From: Allostella vacuolata
GTDB taxonomy: Bacteria > Pseudomonadota > Alphaproteobacteria > ATCC43930 > Allostellaceae
Direction of reading: 5' to 3'
Assembly (NCBI GenBank): GCA_006739055.1
Contig: AP019702.1
Coordinates: 3,683,388-3,747,387, forward strand
DNA length: 64,000 nucleotides
Shown here: one piece after another, positions 32,673-43,259 of the stretch
Position numbering within the stretch: the stretch's first letter is position 1
Layout of the letters: the number at the start of each line of letters is the position of its first letter
Notes under the pieces: generated by a model
The model's database searches: none
Seen by the model: the letters and a program-made list of their open reading frames with translations, nothing else
Told to the model about the DNA's origin: nothing
Translations under genes and position numbers: made by a program

Positions 32673-35129
32673 TCAGGCGGGGCCGGGCAGTTCCCCCGCG
32701 GGTCGCGGCAGCAGCCGCTGCACCAGCTCGGCCGCCGGCATCGGCCGGGCGAAATGGAAGCCCTGCATCTCGTCGCAGCGCATCAGGCGCAGGAGCTTCG
32801 CCTGCTCCTCGGTCTCCACCCCCTCGGCGACTACCGTCAGGTTGAGGCCGTGGCCGAGCGCCACGATGGTCGAGATGATCATCATGCTCTCCGAGCTTTC
32901 GACCATCATGCGCACGAAGGAGCGGTCGATCTTCAGGGCGTGGATCGGCAGGCGGGCGAGATAGGCGAGCGACGAATGCCCGGTCCCGAAATCGTCCACG
33001 GCGATGCCGATGCCGAGCTGGCGCAGCCCATGCAGCTTGGCGATCGTCCCCGCGACGTCGGTCATGATCAGGCTTTCGGTGATCTCGATGTCGAGGCCGG
33101 GGTCGATGCCCGGACCGACCTCCTCTTCCAGAAGGGCGCGCACGTCGCCGACGAAGTCAGGCATCTGGAACTGGATCACGGACACGTTGACCGCCACCCG
33201 GGGCGCCTGGCGGCCGGCCGCCTGCCAGCCGCGGCGATCGGCCAGCCCCTGCCGCATGACCCAGAAGCCCACGTCCCGGATGAGCCCCATCTCTTCCAGC
33301 AGCGGGATGAACTCGTTCGGCGGGACATAGCCGTACTCGGCGTCCCGCCAGCGGACCAGGGCCTCGACCGAGCGGAAGCCGCCGCCGCGCGCATCCACCT
33401 TCGGCTGGTAGTGCACCTCGAACTCGCCGCGGTCGAGCGCCAGCTGCAGGCGCCCGGTCATCCGCAGCGTCTCGGCAACCCGGGCGTTGAGCGACGGCTC
33501 GTAGAACATGAACTTGCGACCGGTCGCCTTGGCATTGACCAGGGCCGCCTCGACGTTGCGCAGCAGGACGGGCACCTCGCCGCCGTCATGGGGGAAGACC
33601 GCGACCCCGACCGCGCCCGACACGTGCAGGGTGTGGTCCTCGAGCTGCAGCGGAACGCTGACCATGCTGGCGAAGCCGTGCTCGATCCGCCGGGCGATCG
33701 CCAGCGGGTCGCCCGGCGCGGGCAGGAAGGTCGCGAAGCGGTCCCCCTCGAACCGTGCCAGGTTCTCCGGGTTCTGCGCGATGGTCTGCAGGCGGTGGGC
33801 GAAGCGCTGCAGCAGCTGGTCGCCGGCCTTGCGCCCGAGCGTGTCGTTGATGGCGCGGAAGCGGCGGATGTCGATCAGCAGCACCGCCACCGACGTACCG
33901 GCGCGCGCCGCCGCGATCAGCGTCTGGCCCAGCCGGTCCTCGAACAACGCCCGGTTCGGCAGTCCGGTCAGCGGGTCGTGGTGGGCGAGGAAGGCCAGCC
34001 GCTCCCGGTTGTGGATGTGATCGAGGCCGAAGGCGATGTCGGCCACCACCTCGCCCAGCAGCTTGAGCATGCGGGGCGAGAAGAAGTCGACGCTGCGGCT
34101 GAACAGCAGGAACACCCCGACGACCGTGCCGCCGGACAGGAGAGGCAGGGCGGCGCCGGAGCGGTAGCCGAGGCGGATCGCCCCATGGCGCATGTCGCCG
34201 CCATGTGCGGGATCGGCCGCAAGGTCGTTCTCGAAGGTCAGTCGCGCCTCCAGCACCGCGCGGGTCGCCTTGTCCCACTCATCGGACGTGCCGGACCGGA
34301 TGCAATGGGGGCGATGCCAGCCGATCGCCTCGAGATCGCCGCCGGAGCCGGCAACCGGGGTCATCACGCCCGAACCCGCGTCATAGGTCGCGATCGCCGC
34401 CATCTCGAAGCCGCCCTGTTCCCGGGCGATGCGGCAGACGCCGGCCAGCAGCCCCTCCCGATCGGGCGCCTGGACCAGCAGCCGGTTGATCGAGCTCAGC
34501 AGCGCGTAGAGATGGCCGAGCCGCGCGATCTCCTGTTCCTGCCGCCGCCGTTCGACGAACTGGCCGATCTGGCTGGCAAGCGCCGAGAACATCTCCATCC
34601 GCTCGGCATCGGCCGGCTGTGCCGACCGCGCCAGGAAGGTCAGCATGCCGACGATCTCGCCGCCGGCGAACAGCGGCATGGCGATCGCCGCATGCAGGCC
34701 CGCCCGGCGCGCCTCGTCCGAGCGCAGGAAGGCCGGGCTCGACGCGCTGTCGTCGAACCATGTCGGCCGGCCGCTCTCCCAGGCACGGCCGTTCATGCCG
34801 ATGCCGCGGGCGAAGCTCAGGCGCTGGGCGCCCGCGGCGAACTCGGCGATGGCGGGGTCGGGCTCGTGCCAGATCGCCGCCGATCGCAACACCTGATGCT
34901 GTCGTTCGACCTCCCGCAGGATGCCGAAGGCGAATCCCAGGCGGGTACAGATCTCTTGCAGCAGCGCGGGCGCCGCCTCGTCGAGGCCGGGCTGGCCGGC
35001 CAGGATGGCCGCCACGGCGTACTGGATGTCGAGCCACTGCCGGACCCGCATGTGGCGGGCCCGCTCGTCCGCCAGGAGCGAGCGGAGTCGTTCGACCTCT
35101 CCCTGCAGGGCCTCGGGCCGCGCTGTCAT
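32673..35129 (-). CDS. GAF-GAF-GGDEF-EAL protein, probable cyclic-di-GMP phosphodiesterase
   Basis: An 818-residue cytosolic sensor. A short coiled coil (1-30) leads into two GAF domains (about 35-190 and 205-350), then GGDEF (about 365-525) and EAL (about 540-800). The GGDEF signature is EGDRF and so has lost the catalytic pattern, while the EAL part keeps EAL, the Asn of VAVNVSVIQF, EITES, DDFGTG, the Lys of ALKIDRSF and AEGVET. I expect c-di-GMP breakdown controlled by GAF ligands. The ATG at 35129 leaves out an Arg-rich stretch; an in-frame start at 35294 is possible. Confidence 0.88.
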   Translation of the reverse strand: MTARPEALQGEVERLRSLLADERARHMRVRQWLDIQYAVAAILAGQPGLDEAAPALLQEICTRLGFAFGILREVERQHQVLRSAAIWHEPDPAIAEFAAGAQRLSFARGIGMNGRAWESGRPTWFDDSASSPAFLRSDEARRAGLHAAIAMPLFAGGEIVGMLTFLARSAQPADAERMEMFSALASQIGQFVERRRQEQEIARLGHLYALLSSINRLLVQAPDREGLLAGVCRIAREQGGFEMAAIATYDAGSGVMTPVAGSGGDLEAIGWHRPHCIRSGTSDEWDKATRAVLEARLTFENDLAADPAHGGDMRHGAIRLGYRSGAALPLLSGGTVVGVFLLFSRSVDFFSPRMLKLLGEVVADIAFGLDHIHNRERLAFLAHHDPLTGLPNRALFEDRLGQTLIAAARAGTSVAVLLIDIRRFRAINDTLGRKAGDQLLQRFAHRLQTIAQNPENLARFEGDRFATFLPAPGDPLAIARRIEHGFASMVSVPLQLEDHTLHVSGAVGVAVFPHDGGEVPVLLRNVEAALVNAKATGRKFMFYEPSLNARVAETLRMTGRLQLALDRGEFEVHYQPKVDARGGGFRSVEALVRWRDAEYGYVPPNEFIPLLEEMGLIRDVGFWVMRQGLADRRGWQAAGRQAPRVAVNVSVIQFQMPDFVGDVRALLEEEVGPGIDPGLDIEITESLIMTDVAGTIAKLHGLRQLGIGIAVDDFGTGHSSLAYLARLPIHALKIDRSFVRMMVESSESMMIISTIVALGHGLNLTVVAEGVETEEQAKLLRLMRCDEMQGFHFARPMPAAELVQRLLPRPAGELPGPA

Positions 35130-35340
35130 TGGTTCATCCGGGCGATCCCCACCCACGCCCGCGGGAGCATCCTCCCTTGACGCCAAATCGAGGCTACCGG
35201 CGAAGCGGTCCGCCGACCGCTCGCCGCGACGGCCGCCATCGACCATTGCGCGGGCCTTGCAAGAATGTCGGCACACTCGGGTCGGTGCCGTCACCTCCGA
35301 ATATTCCCGAACCAGGACGCTTGTCGAGCGTCCCGATGCC

Positions 35341-36273
35341 TCACCCTCCGGGCGCGTACTTGCCGGTCAGCTGCGGGGTCTGCGTCGCGAAGCCCTGACT
35401 CTCGCGGTCCAGGCGGGTTTCCCGGCCCCAGGTCCGCTTCAGCTCGTCCCGGACATGGATGCGCAGGCGGCCCAGGCCCTCGGTCTCCAGCTCGACCACG
35501 TCGCCATCCTGGAAGGCGCTGAGGCCGCGATGGTTGGTGCCGGTCGCCACCACGTCGCCCGGCTCCAGCGTATGGATCGAGCTGACCCATTCGATGATGC
35601 GCGGGATCTTGTGGGCCATGTCGTCGGTGTTGAAGTCCTGCTTCACCACCCCGTTGACCGTCAGGCGGATCTGCAGCTTCTGCGGATCCGCGATCTCGTC
35701 GGCGGTCACCAGCCACGGCCCCATCGGCGCGAAGGTGTCGCGCGACTTCATCTGGAAGAACACGTTGCCAGGCGGCGGCAGCCCGCGCGCCGACCCGTCG
35801 ATGAAGTTGAGGTAGCCGAAGACGTGCGTCATCGCGTCCCCGGCGGCGACGTTGGTGGCCCGCTTGCCGATGACGATCGCCATCTCGGCCTCGCCCTCGA
35901 AGATGGTCGCGGGCACGTCGGGCAGCACCATGGTGTCGCCGTCCCCGATCACCGATCCGGGCGCCTTCTGGAAGGCGTTGATCGGGGCCGGCTCGGTGCG
36001 GGTGCCGTCCTCCATGTAGTTGACGGCCATGCAGTCGATGTTGCCGGGCTTGGGCAAGGGCGGACGCAGCCGCACGTCGGCGAGCGGGATGCCGCGCCCT
36101 GCGGCCGCGGCCGCCTCGAGCTTCCCGCGGTACGCCTCGAACCGTTCGATCAGCCCGTTGATCAGGTCGTGCGGGCCGACGTGCGGGATGTCCTGCACCA
36201 CGGCACCCACATCCACCACCGCGTCGCCGCGCACCACGCCCAGCCTGAAGTCGTCGAAGAAAGCCAGCTTCAT
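35341..36273 (-). CDS. Fumarylacetoacetate hydrolase (FAH) family protein
   Basis: A 310-residue member of the FAH fold. The metal-binding acidic pair appears in FEGEAEMAIVIGKR, and KSRDTFAPMGPWLV plus GTNHRG are family landmarks. Such enzymes hydrolyse or decarboxylate 2-oxo acids and acylpyruvates in aromatic or sugar degradation, with Mg2+ or Mn2+. It has no immediate operon partner and its substrate is not deducible. Confidence 0.88.
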   Translation of the reverse strand: MKLAFFDDFRLGVVRGDAVVDVGAVVQDIPHVGPHDLINGLIERFEAYRGKLEAAAAAGRGIPLADVRLRPPLPKPGNIDCMAVNYMEDGTRTEPAPINAFQKAPGSVIGDGDTMVLPDVPATIFEGEAEMAIVIGKRATNVAAGDAMTHVFGYLNFIDGSARGLPPPGNVFFQMKSRDTFAPMGPWLVTADEIADPQKLQIRLTVNGVVKQDFNTDDMAHKIPRIIEWVSSIHTLEPGDVVATGTNHRGLSAFQDGDVVELETEGLGRLRIHVRDELKRTWGRETRLDRESQGFATQTPQLTGKYAPGG

Positions 36274-36431
36274 CGTTCGTATCCCCCCGATCCCGCAGCC
36301 TAGCCCGGCGGCCGGCCGCAGATCGAGGGAATCCGTTCGCCGGGGCTACAGGAAGAGGAAATCCAGGGCCAGGAACTGCGTCGGCGGGACGCCGACGCTC
36401 GGTCCGTCCCGTCGCGCCTGTGGCCGGGCTC

Positions 36432-37826
<1,395 letters not shown>

Positions 37827-38141
37827 GGCCCCGATGATAGCCGAAACCGACGCGACGCGGCGCCCCGACGATTGCATGCTCGGATAGGAGCGTCGGCCAC
37901 CGGCCAAAGCGTCCCTCGACGGCGCTCGGGATGCGGAGATTTCCTTTATTCCACAAGCCCTTCCGCCAATGGAGAGGTCCCTCATCCCGAGCGTAGTCGA
38001 GGGACGCTTTGGCCGGCGGGCAGCGTCCAGATCCTATCCGGGACGTTTCCGGCATTCCACCGCGGAAGACAGAGAGATCCCCACCCCGAGCGCAGTCGAG
38101 GGGCGCTTTGGATGGCCGGGTCCGTGCGGCCTGCGTCCCCT
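37827..38141. repeat. Intergenic stretch with three copies of a roughly 32-bp dispersed repeat
   Basis: Three copies of CATCCCGAGCGTAGTCGAGG followed by GACGCTTTGGCC lie at 37902-37933 (inverted), 37983-38014 and 38083-38113 (direct, with a few changes). The first and second are head to head, so a long hairpin across the 49-bp spacer is possible. No gene is visible in these 315 bases. This resembles small non-coding repeats that sit between genes in many proteobacterial genomes. Confidence 0.75.
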
Positions 38142-39071
38142 CTACCCAGGCCGGCCGACGAAGCTCGCGAAGAAGTCCGCCCGCTCCAGCGCCGCCACCG
38201 GGCCGAGGTCGACCACCGTCTCCGGCGGCACCGGCTCGGGGATGGCGCCCAGGCGGTGCAGGACCTGCGAGGCGTTGCGCATGCCCTCGACGCTGGGAAA
38301 CATCATGCCGCCCATCAGGCGCGCGAACAGGATCCAGGTGTCGGCCAGCACGCCGCGGTCGGGCTCGCCCGTGTACCTGGCCAGCGTCTCGATGCCGAAG
38401 GCGGCGTCGGTGCGGAAGCGATAGACGGCGCGACAATAGGCGCGGACGTAGCGCAGCACCAGGTCGGGCCGCTGCGCGGCGAAGCGCCGGGTGGTGGCGG
38501 CACAGCTGTTCTGGAAGGCGACGTCGAGCCGGCCCAGGTCCTCGACCACCCGCCAGCCCCGCTTGGCGGCCTGGAACGGCTCCGGCGCGTGCATGATGGC
38601 GACATCGACCTTGGATTCGTCCAGCAGCCGGTCGAGCCGCGGCCCGTCCGTGCCGACCACGACGATCTCGGCGTCGCGGGCCGGGTCCCAGCCCCAGCGC
38701 TCGAAGGCCATGACGATCGAGCCCTCGTCGGCGTCGTTGCGCGCGACCACTCCCCAGCGCCGGCCGCGCAGCTCCTCGCGCGTCGACAGGCCCGGCCGGG
38801 CCGAGACCTGCTGCGCGCTGCGCCCGATCGCGGACGCGATGACCACGCCGTCGCCGCCATGCCGGCGGTTGGCCAGGATCAGCTCCGGCCCGACCGAGTT
38901 GGTGAATTCCACTTCGCCCGCGATGAGTGCGCGCATGGCGTTCGGATGGCCCAGGATGGGCACCAACTCCGGCTCCAGCCCCTCGGCCTGGAAGTAGCCG
39001 CCCGCCACGCCCGCGAACACCGGCGCGATGCCCGCACCCCAATGGGCGATGGCGATCCTGACCTTCTCCAT
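38142..39071 (-). CDS. NMT1/THI5-like (NitT/TauT/SsuA-type) substrate-binding protein
   Basis: A 309-residue type II solute-binding protein. VRIAIAHWGAGIAPVFAGVA at the N-terminus, GYFQAEGLEPELVP and the later SKVDVAIMHAPEPF region are characteristic. It has no signal peptide from this start, so it is either cytosolic or the start is misplaced; no upstream in-frame alternative looks like a signal sequence. It is the final gene of a long minus-strand operon that already has a carbohydrate-type binding protein. It may sense or bind a second ligand. Confidence 0.8.
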   Translation of the reverse strand: MEKVRIAIAHWGAGIAPVFAGVAGGYFQAEGLEPELVPILGHPNAMRALIAGEVEFTNSVGPELILANRRHGGDGVVIASAIGRSAQQVSARPGLSTREELRGRRWGVVARNDADEGSIVMAFERWGWDPARDAEIVVVGTDGPRLDRLLDESKVDVAIMHAPEPFQAAKRGWRVVEDLGRLDVAFQNSCAATTRRFAAQRPDLVLRYVRAYCRAVYRFRTDAAFGIETLARYTGEPDRGVLADTWILFARLMGGMMFPSVEGMRNASQVLHRLGAIPEPVPPETVVDLGPVAALERADFFASFVGRPG

Positions 39072-39097
39072 GTTCCCTACCGCCTGATGTTCCGGAG

Positions 39098-39964
39098 TTA
39101 CTTGAGGCCGCTCAGGCCGAAGCCGCGATTGACCCAGCGCTGCAGCACGGCGAACAGCAGGAACACCGGGATGGTCGCCAGGACGGCGATCGACATCTGC
39201 TCGGTCGGCGGGGTGCCGTAATCCTCGCCGAACGCCACCAGGCCCAGCGGGAAGGTGCGGTACTCGTTGACCGAGACGACGGTCAGCGGCCACAGGAACT
39301 GGTCCCAGCTGTCGCGGAAGGAGAAGACCGCCAGCACCGCCAGCGCCGGGCGGCATTGCGGCACGATGATCTTCCACAGGATGCGCAGCTCGCCCGCCCC
39401 GTCGATGCGCGCGGCCTCGATATAGTCGGCCGGGATCGACAGCATCGACTGGCGCATCAGGAAGATGCCGAACGCCTCGATCACCAGCGGCCCGGCGATC
39501 CCCTGGTAGCTGTTCAGCCAGCCGAACTTGTAGACGACGAGGAAGGTCGGGACGAGCGTCACCTCCAGCGGCAGCATCAGGGTGCAGAGGATCGCCAGCA
39601 GCACCCAGCGGTCGCCGGGAAAGCGGAACTTGGCCAGGCCGTAGCCGGCCAGCGTGCAGAAGACGACGTTGCCGACCATCACGATCACCGAGACGACCGT
39701 GCTGTTGAAGAAGAAGGTCGGGAAGGCCGCCCGCGACAGGGCGTTGGGATAGTTCTCCCAGTGCCACTCGGTCGGGATCCAGTCGGTGGTCAGCTGGAAC
39801 ATCTTCTCGCCGGCCTGGAACGACGTCGTGGTCATCCACAGGATCGGCAGCAGGAAGGCGACGGTCAGCGCCAGCAGCGCCGCCAGCCCGATCCAGCGAT
39901 AGAGCGGGCGCAGGCGCACGGACAGGCGCGGCGGCCGCAGGATGGGGGCGTCGGCCATGGTCAT
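39098..39964 (-). CDS. ABC importer permease (MalG class), catabolic operon
   Basis: A 288-residue protein with six hydrophobic segments and an EAA loop (IEAARIDGAGELRILWKII). The start at 39964 overlaps the previous stop by 4 bp (ATGA); a second Met at 39958 is also in frame. It pairs with the next permease and with the binding protein at 40922-42283. No ATPase gene in the operon. Confidence 0.92.
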   Translation of the reverse strand: MTMADAPILRPPRLSVRLRPLYRWIGLAALLALTVAFLLPILWMTTTSFQAGEKMFQLTTDWIPTEWHWENYPNALSRAAFPTFFFNSTVVSVIVMVGNVVFCTLAGYGLAKFRFPGDRWVLLAILCTLMLPLEVTLVPTFLVVYKFGWLNSYQGIAGPLVIEAFGIFLMRQSMLSIPADYIEAARIDGAGELRILWKIIVPQCRPALAVLAVFSFRDSWDQFLWPLTVVSVNEYRTFPLGLVAFGEDYGTPPTEQMSIAVLATIPVFLLFAVLQRWVNRGFGLSGLK

Positions 39965-40914
39965 CCGTGCACCCGCTCGCCGCGCATGAAGAGCCGCATC
40001 TGGCCCATGGTGAAGACCAGCATGATCGCGAACAGCACCACCGAGATGGCCGCCGCCTCGCCCATCTTCAGGTAGGAGAAGCCGGTCTCGTAGATCAGCA
40101 TCGACAGGACCCGGGTGGCATTGCCGGGGCCGCCGCCGGTCATGATGTAGGGCATCAGGAAGATGCGCGCCGACAGCAGGGCCGAGATGACGACCACGAA
40201 GAAGATCGTCGGCATCAGGAGCGGCAGGGTGACATGGACGAAGCGGTGGCGGGCGGTCGCGCCGTCGATCTCCGCCGCCTCGTAGTAGTCCCGCGGGATG
40301 GCCAGCAGCCCGGCCAGGAACACCACCATGAAGTATGGCGCGAAGCGCCAGGCGGTGACGGCGATGATGGCCGGCATGGCCGTGCGCGTGTCCGTCAGCC
40401 AGTCGACCCGGTCGATCCCGAACGGGGCCAGCAGCTGGGTCATCAGGCCGAAGGGGTGCAGCAGGAAGCGCCACACCAGGCAGACGGCGATGATCGGCAT
40501 CAGGTTGGTCAGGAACATCGCCATCATGCAGTAGCGCGCACCCGGCACGCGGGTGTTGATGGCCATCGCCAGCCCCAGGCTGACCAGCGTGATCAGCACG
40601 GTGGAGCCGGCGATGTAGACCAGGGTGTTGAACAGGCTCGCCCCGAACACCGGGTCGGCCATCAGCTTGCGGTAGTTGTCGAGGCCGACGAAGGCCGGCT
40701 CCGACACCATGTCGTAGGAGGTGAAGCTGAGCTCGATCGCCCAGATCATCGGCCCGAACTTGAAGACGATGAAGAAGAGGATCGCCGGCAGCACGAACGC
40801 GATGCCCCACAGCGTGATCCGCCGCTGGAAGTGCAGGCGCCAGAACCGCCGCGACGGACGCGCCGCGTAGGCCGCTGGCGCCGCCAGGGTGTTCTCGCCC
40901 GGTCTGCCGGCCAT
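39961..40914 (-). CDS. ABC importer permease (MalF class), catabolic operon
   Basis: A 317-residue membrane protein with six helices. The EAA loop reads YEAAEIDGATARHRFVHVTL and the C-terminal region IMTGGGPGNATRVLSMLIYE matches MalF/UgpA-type proteins. I use ATG 40914, although GTG 40917 just before it is also possible. Coupled to the MalG-class gene by a 4-bp overlap. Confidence 0.92.
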   Translation of the reverse strand: MAGRPGENTLAAPAAYAARPSRRFWRLHFQRRITLWGIAFVLPAILFFIVFKFGPMIWAIELSFTSYDMVSEPAFVGLDNYRKLMADPVFGASLFNTLVYIAGSTVLITLVSLGLAMAINTRVPGARYCMMAMFLTNLMPIIAVCLVWRFLLHPFGLMTQLLAPFGIDRVDWLTDTRTAMPAIIAVTAWRFAPYFMVVFLAGLLAIPRDYYEAAEIDGATARHRFVHVTLPLLMPTIFFVVVISALLSARIFLMPYIMTGGGPGNATRVLSMLIYETGFSYLKMGEAAAISVVLFAIMLVFTMGQMRLFMRGERVHG

Positions 40915-40921
40915 CACCCGC

Positions 40922-42283
40922 CTAGCCCCGCTTCGAGGCTTCGGTGGCGCGGTCGACCTCGGCCGCGATCTCGTCGAGCGTCGCCTTGATGTCGGCGCGG
41001 TTCAGCATGATGCGCTGGACGCCGCGATGCACCGCGTCGGCCAGCTCGTTGTAGACGACGGTACGCGGCAGGTAGACGCCCTGGTCCTTGGCCTTGATGA
41101 TCTCGTCGACATGCGGGAACTGCCGCACCTCCGGCGTGTCCGCCCAGCCGCTCTTGCGGGCAAGCGTGAAGGGGGCGGTGTCCTTCCAGCAGTCCGCCAG
41201 GTCGCTCATCATGAATTTGTAGAGATCGTGCAGGACCTCCTGCTTCTCCTTGGGCGCGCGGGCGTTGACCACCAGGTTGAAGCCGTAGGTGGTCGAGAAG
41301 CCACGGCCCGGCTCGACGCCCGGATACTGCACCGGGCGGTAGTAGCCCTCGCTCAGCATCTTCTGGTTCTGCGACGCGATCGCCGCCGGCGGGATCGGGT
41401 GGCAGAAGAACATCGAGGCCCGCTCGCGCAGCCAGTCCATCTGCGGCAAGGGCGCGGTCGCGATCGAGTCCGCCGGGTCCTCCGCCCCGTAGGTGCGGGC
41501 GATCGAGGCCCGCACGGTCATCGCCTTGACCCCGGCGGCGTTGTTGATCGTGCACTTGCCGCTGTCGTCGAACCAGGCGCCGCCGTGCTGGATCAGCATC
41601 GGGTTGAACTGGATCATCGTCCATTGCGCGGCATGCATGGCGAACTTGAAGCCCTGCCGCGTGAAGCGCTCGCCGCTCTTGACGGTCAGGCGCTTGGCCA
41701 CCTCGCCCAGCTGCTCCCAGGTCTGCGGCCAGTCGCGCTCGGCGTCGAGCCCGACCTCCTTGAACTGCTTGGTGTTCAGGTAGTTGGCGAAACCGTAGAA
41801 CCACAGCGGATAGCCGTAGACCTTGCCGTCCTTGGTGGCGCCGGCGACGAAGGCCTGGGTGAAGTCGTCGCTGAAGCTCTTGACCGACGAATAGCCGAGC
41901 CGCTGCACGTCGAGCGGCGCCAGCAGGTCCTTGGCGAGCCAGGTCGGCATGAACCAGTCCTGGCTGACGAAGCCGTCCGGCGCGGTGCCGGTGGCGAAGC
42001 CGACGCTCAGCTTCTTGCCCAGGTCGCCGAAGGGGAAGAACTGGAAGTCGACCTTGACCGCCGGATTCTGCTCCATGAACAGGCGGATGCGCTTGTGCAG
42101 CCACGGCCGCTGCTGCGGGTTCTCGAAGGTCCAGAAGCTGATGTTGACCGGCGCCCGGGCCTGGGCCCAGGCGCGCTGGCCGAAGCCGAGGGCGGCGGCG
42201 CCGGCGCCGGCCGCGCCCAGCCCGCGAAGGATGTCGCGCCGGGACGGGCCGGCACCAGGCGTGCTGTTCGTCTTGTTGACCAT
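40922..42283 (-). CDS. ABC importer substrate-binding protein (carbohydrate type) with Tat signal
   Basis: A 453-residue extracellular binding protein. SRRDILRGLGAAGAGAAALGF near the N-terminus is a twin-arginine signal; cleavage is expected after AWA (before QARAP). The mature part has ISFWTFENPQQRPW and a family-typical GKVYGYPLWFYGFANYLNTK. Folding before export suggests a cofactor, metal or tight fold. GGAGGG precedes the ATG. Likely ligand: a glycoside or related hydroxylated compound degraded by the upstream operon enzymes. Confidence 0.9.
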   Translation of the reverse strand: MVNKTNSTPGAGPSRRDILRGLGAAGAGAAALGFGQRAWAQARAPVNISFWTFENPQQRPWLHKRIRLFMEQNPAVKVDFQFFPFGDLGKKLSVGFATGTAPDGFVSQDWFMPTWLAKDLLAPLDVQRLGYSSVKSFSDDFTQAFVAGATKDGKVYGYPLWFYGFANYLNTKQFKEVGLDAERDWPQTWEQLGEVAKRLTVKSGERFTRQGFKFAMHAAQWTMIQFNPMLIQHGGAWFDDSGKCTINNAAGVKAMTVRASIARTYGAEDPADSIATAPLPQMDWLRERASMFFCHPIPPAAIASQNQKMLSEGYYRPVQYPGVEPGRGFSTTYGFNLVVNARAPKEKQEVLHDLYKFMMSDLADCWKDTAPFTLARKSGWADTPEVRQFPHVDEIIKAKDQGVYLPRTVVYNELADAVHRGVQRIMLNRADIKATLDEIAAEVDRATEASKRG

Positions 42284-42354
42284 TGTTCCCTCCACTTGCG
42301 ATCGATCTATCGTCGATCTGTATGATTGCCCCAGACGTCTTGCCGATGTTCCGT
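42284..42354 (-). promoter_or_regulatory. Spacer with direct repeats, possible internal promoter
   Basis: 71 bp between the dehydrogenase pair and the importer genes, the largest gap inside this operon. It contains two copies of TCGATCTRT 11 bp apart (near 42303-42321) and an AT-richer stretch than the surrounding genes. This could be an internal promoter or regulator site for the transport genes; evidence is only the repeat and the gap. Confidence 0.3.
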
Positions 42355-43254
42355 CTACCGGCCCCTGCTCCCTTCCCTGTTCAGCCCCGCCATCGTCTCC
42401 AGCACCAGGGCGACCGCGGCGGTGTCCTGGTTGCCGTAGCCCGACGCGACCGCCGCCTGGAACAAGGGCGCGCAGGCGGCGAACATCGGCGTCGGGCAAC
42501 CCAGCGTCGAGGCGAAGTCGGCGATCACCCTGAGGTCCTTGCGCCACAGGTCGAGCGGCATGGTCTCGACCGGCAGGTAGCGGTCGGCGATCAGCATGTT
42601 GCCCCGCACCTGCAGGGCGCGCGATCCGCCGGCGCCGTCCGCCACCACCTCGAACATCTGCGCCGGGTCGAGCCCGGCCTTGCGGGCGAGCGCGAACGCC
42701 TCGCCCGCCGCCACCGTGTGGATCGCCACCAGCAGGTTGGCGACGTACTTCATCCGCGAGCCGTTGCCGAACACGCCCAGGTAGTGGGGGGCCCGGGAGA
42801 AGCCGTGGAAGACGGTCAGGCAGCGCTCCCAGGCGTCCCGCGGGCCGCTGCCATAGACCAGCACGTCGCGCGTCTTCGCCTGGCTGCCGGACCCGGACAG
42901 CGGGCAGTCGAGCATGGCGATGCCGATGGCGGCCAGGTCCCGCTGCGCCCGCTCCTTGTCGTCCAGCGCCAGCGTGCTGGTCTCGGCCAGGATCCGGTCG
43001 CCCGGCGGCAACGCCGCCAGGTCGGCGATCACCGCGTCCAGCGCGGCCGCCGACGGCAGGCAGGTCAGGATGACCTCCGCTTCCGTCGCCGCCTCGGCGG
43101 CCGAGGCGGCGAGCTGCCCGCCCATCTCCTCGAAGGCCGCCCGCGCGGCCGGCTCCGGGTCGTACCCATGCACCGAGAAGCCGTCGGCGATGAGATTGCG
43201 GCTCATGGCGGAGCCCATGATGCCGAGGCCGATCATGGCGACCGGCGTGCACAT
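42355..43254 (-). CDS. NAD(P)-binding beta-hydroxyacid dehydrogenase family protein, copy 1
   Basis: A 299-residue enzyme of the 3-hydroxyisobutyrate/tartronate-semialdehyde reductase family. The Rossmann motif GLGIMGSAMSRNL is at about residues 9-21, the substrate motif appears as DCPLSGSGSQA, and the catalytic Lys is in GNGSRMKYVANLL. The substrate motif differs from the usual DAPVSGG, so the substrate may be atypical. Five bp separate it from a second copy upstream. Confidence 0.9.
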   Translation of the reverse strand: MCTPVAMIGLGIMGSAMSRNLIADGFSVHGYDPEPAARAAFEEMGGQLAASAAEAATEAEVILTCLPSAAALDAVIADLAALPPGDRILAETSTLALDDKERAQRDLAAIGIAMLDCPLSGSGSQAKTRDVLVYGSGPRDAWERCLTVFHGFSRAPHYLGVFGNGSRMKYVANLLVAIHTVAAGEAFALARKAGLDPAQMFEVVADGAGGSRALQVRGNMLIADRYLPVETMPLDLWRKDLRVIADFASTLGCPTPMFAACAPLFQAAVASGYGNQDTAAVALVLETMAGLNREGSRGR

Positions 43255-43259
43255 CGCCG

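Noticed and set aside
31950-35180. 1076-codon plus-strand frame spanning parts of the permease, cytochrome and GGDEF/EAL genes
   Set aside because: Crosses three unrelated genes and shows no domain; the minus-strand GGDEF-EAL protein has clear catalytic motifs.
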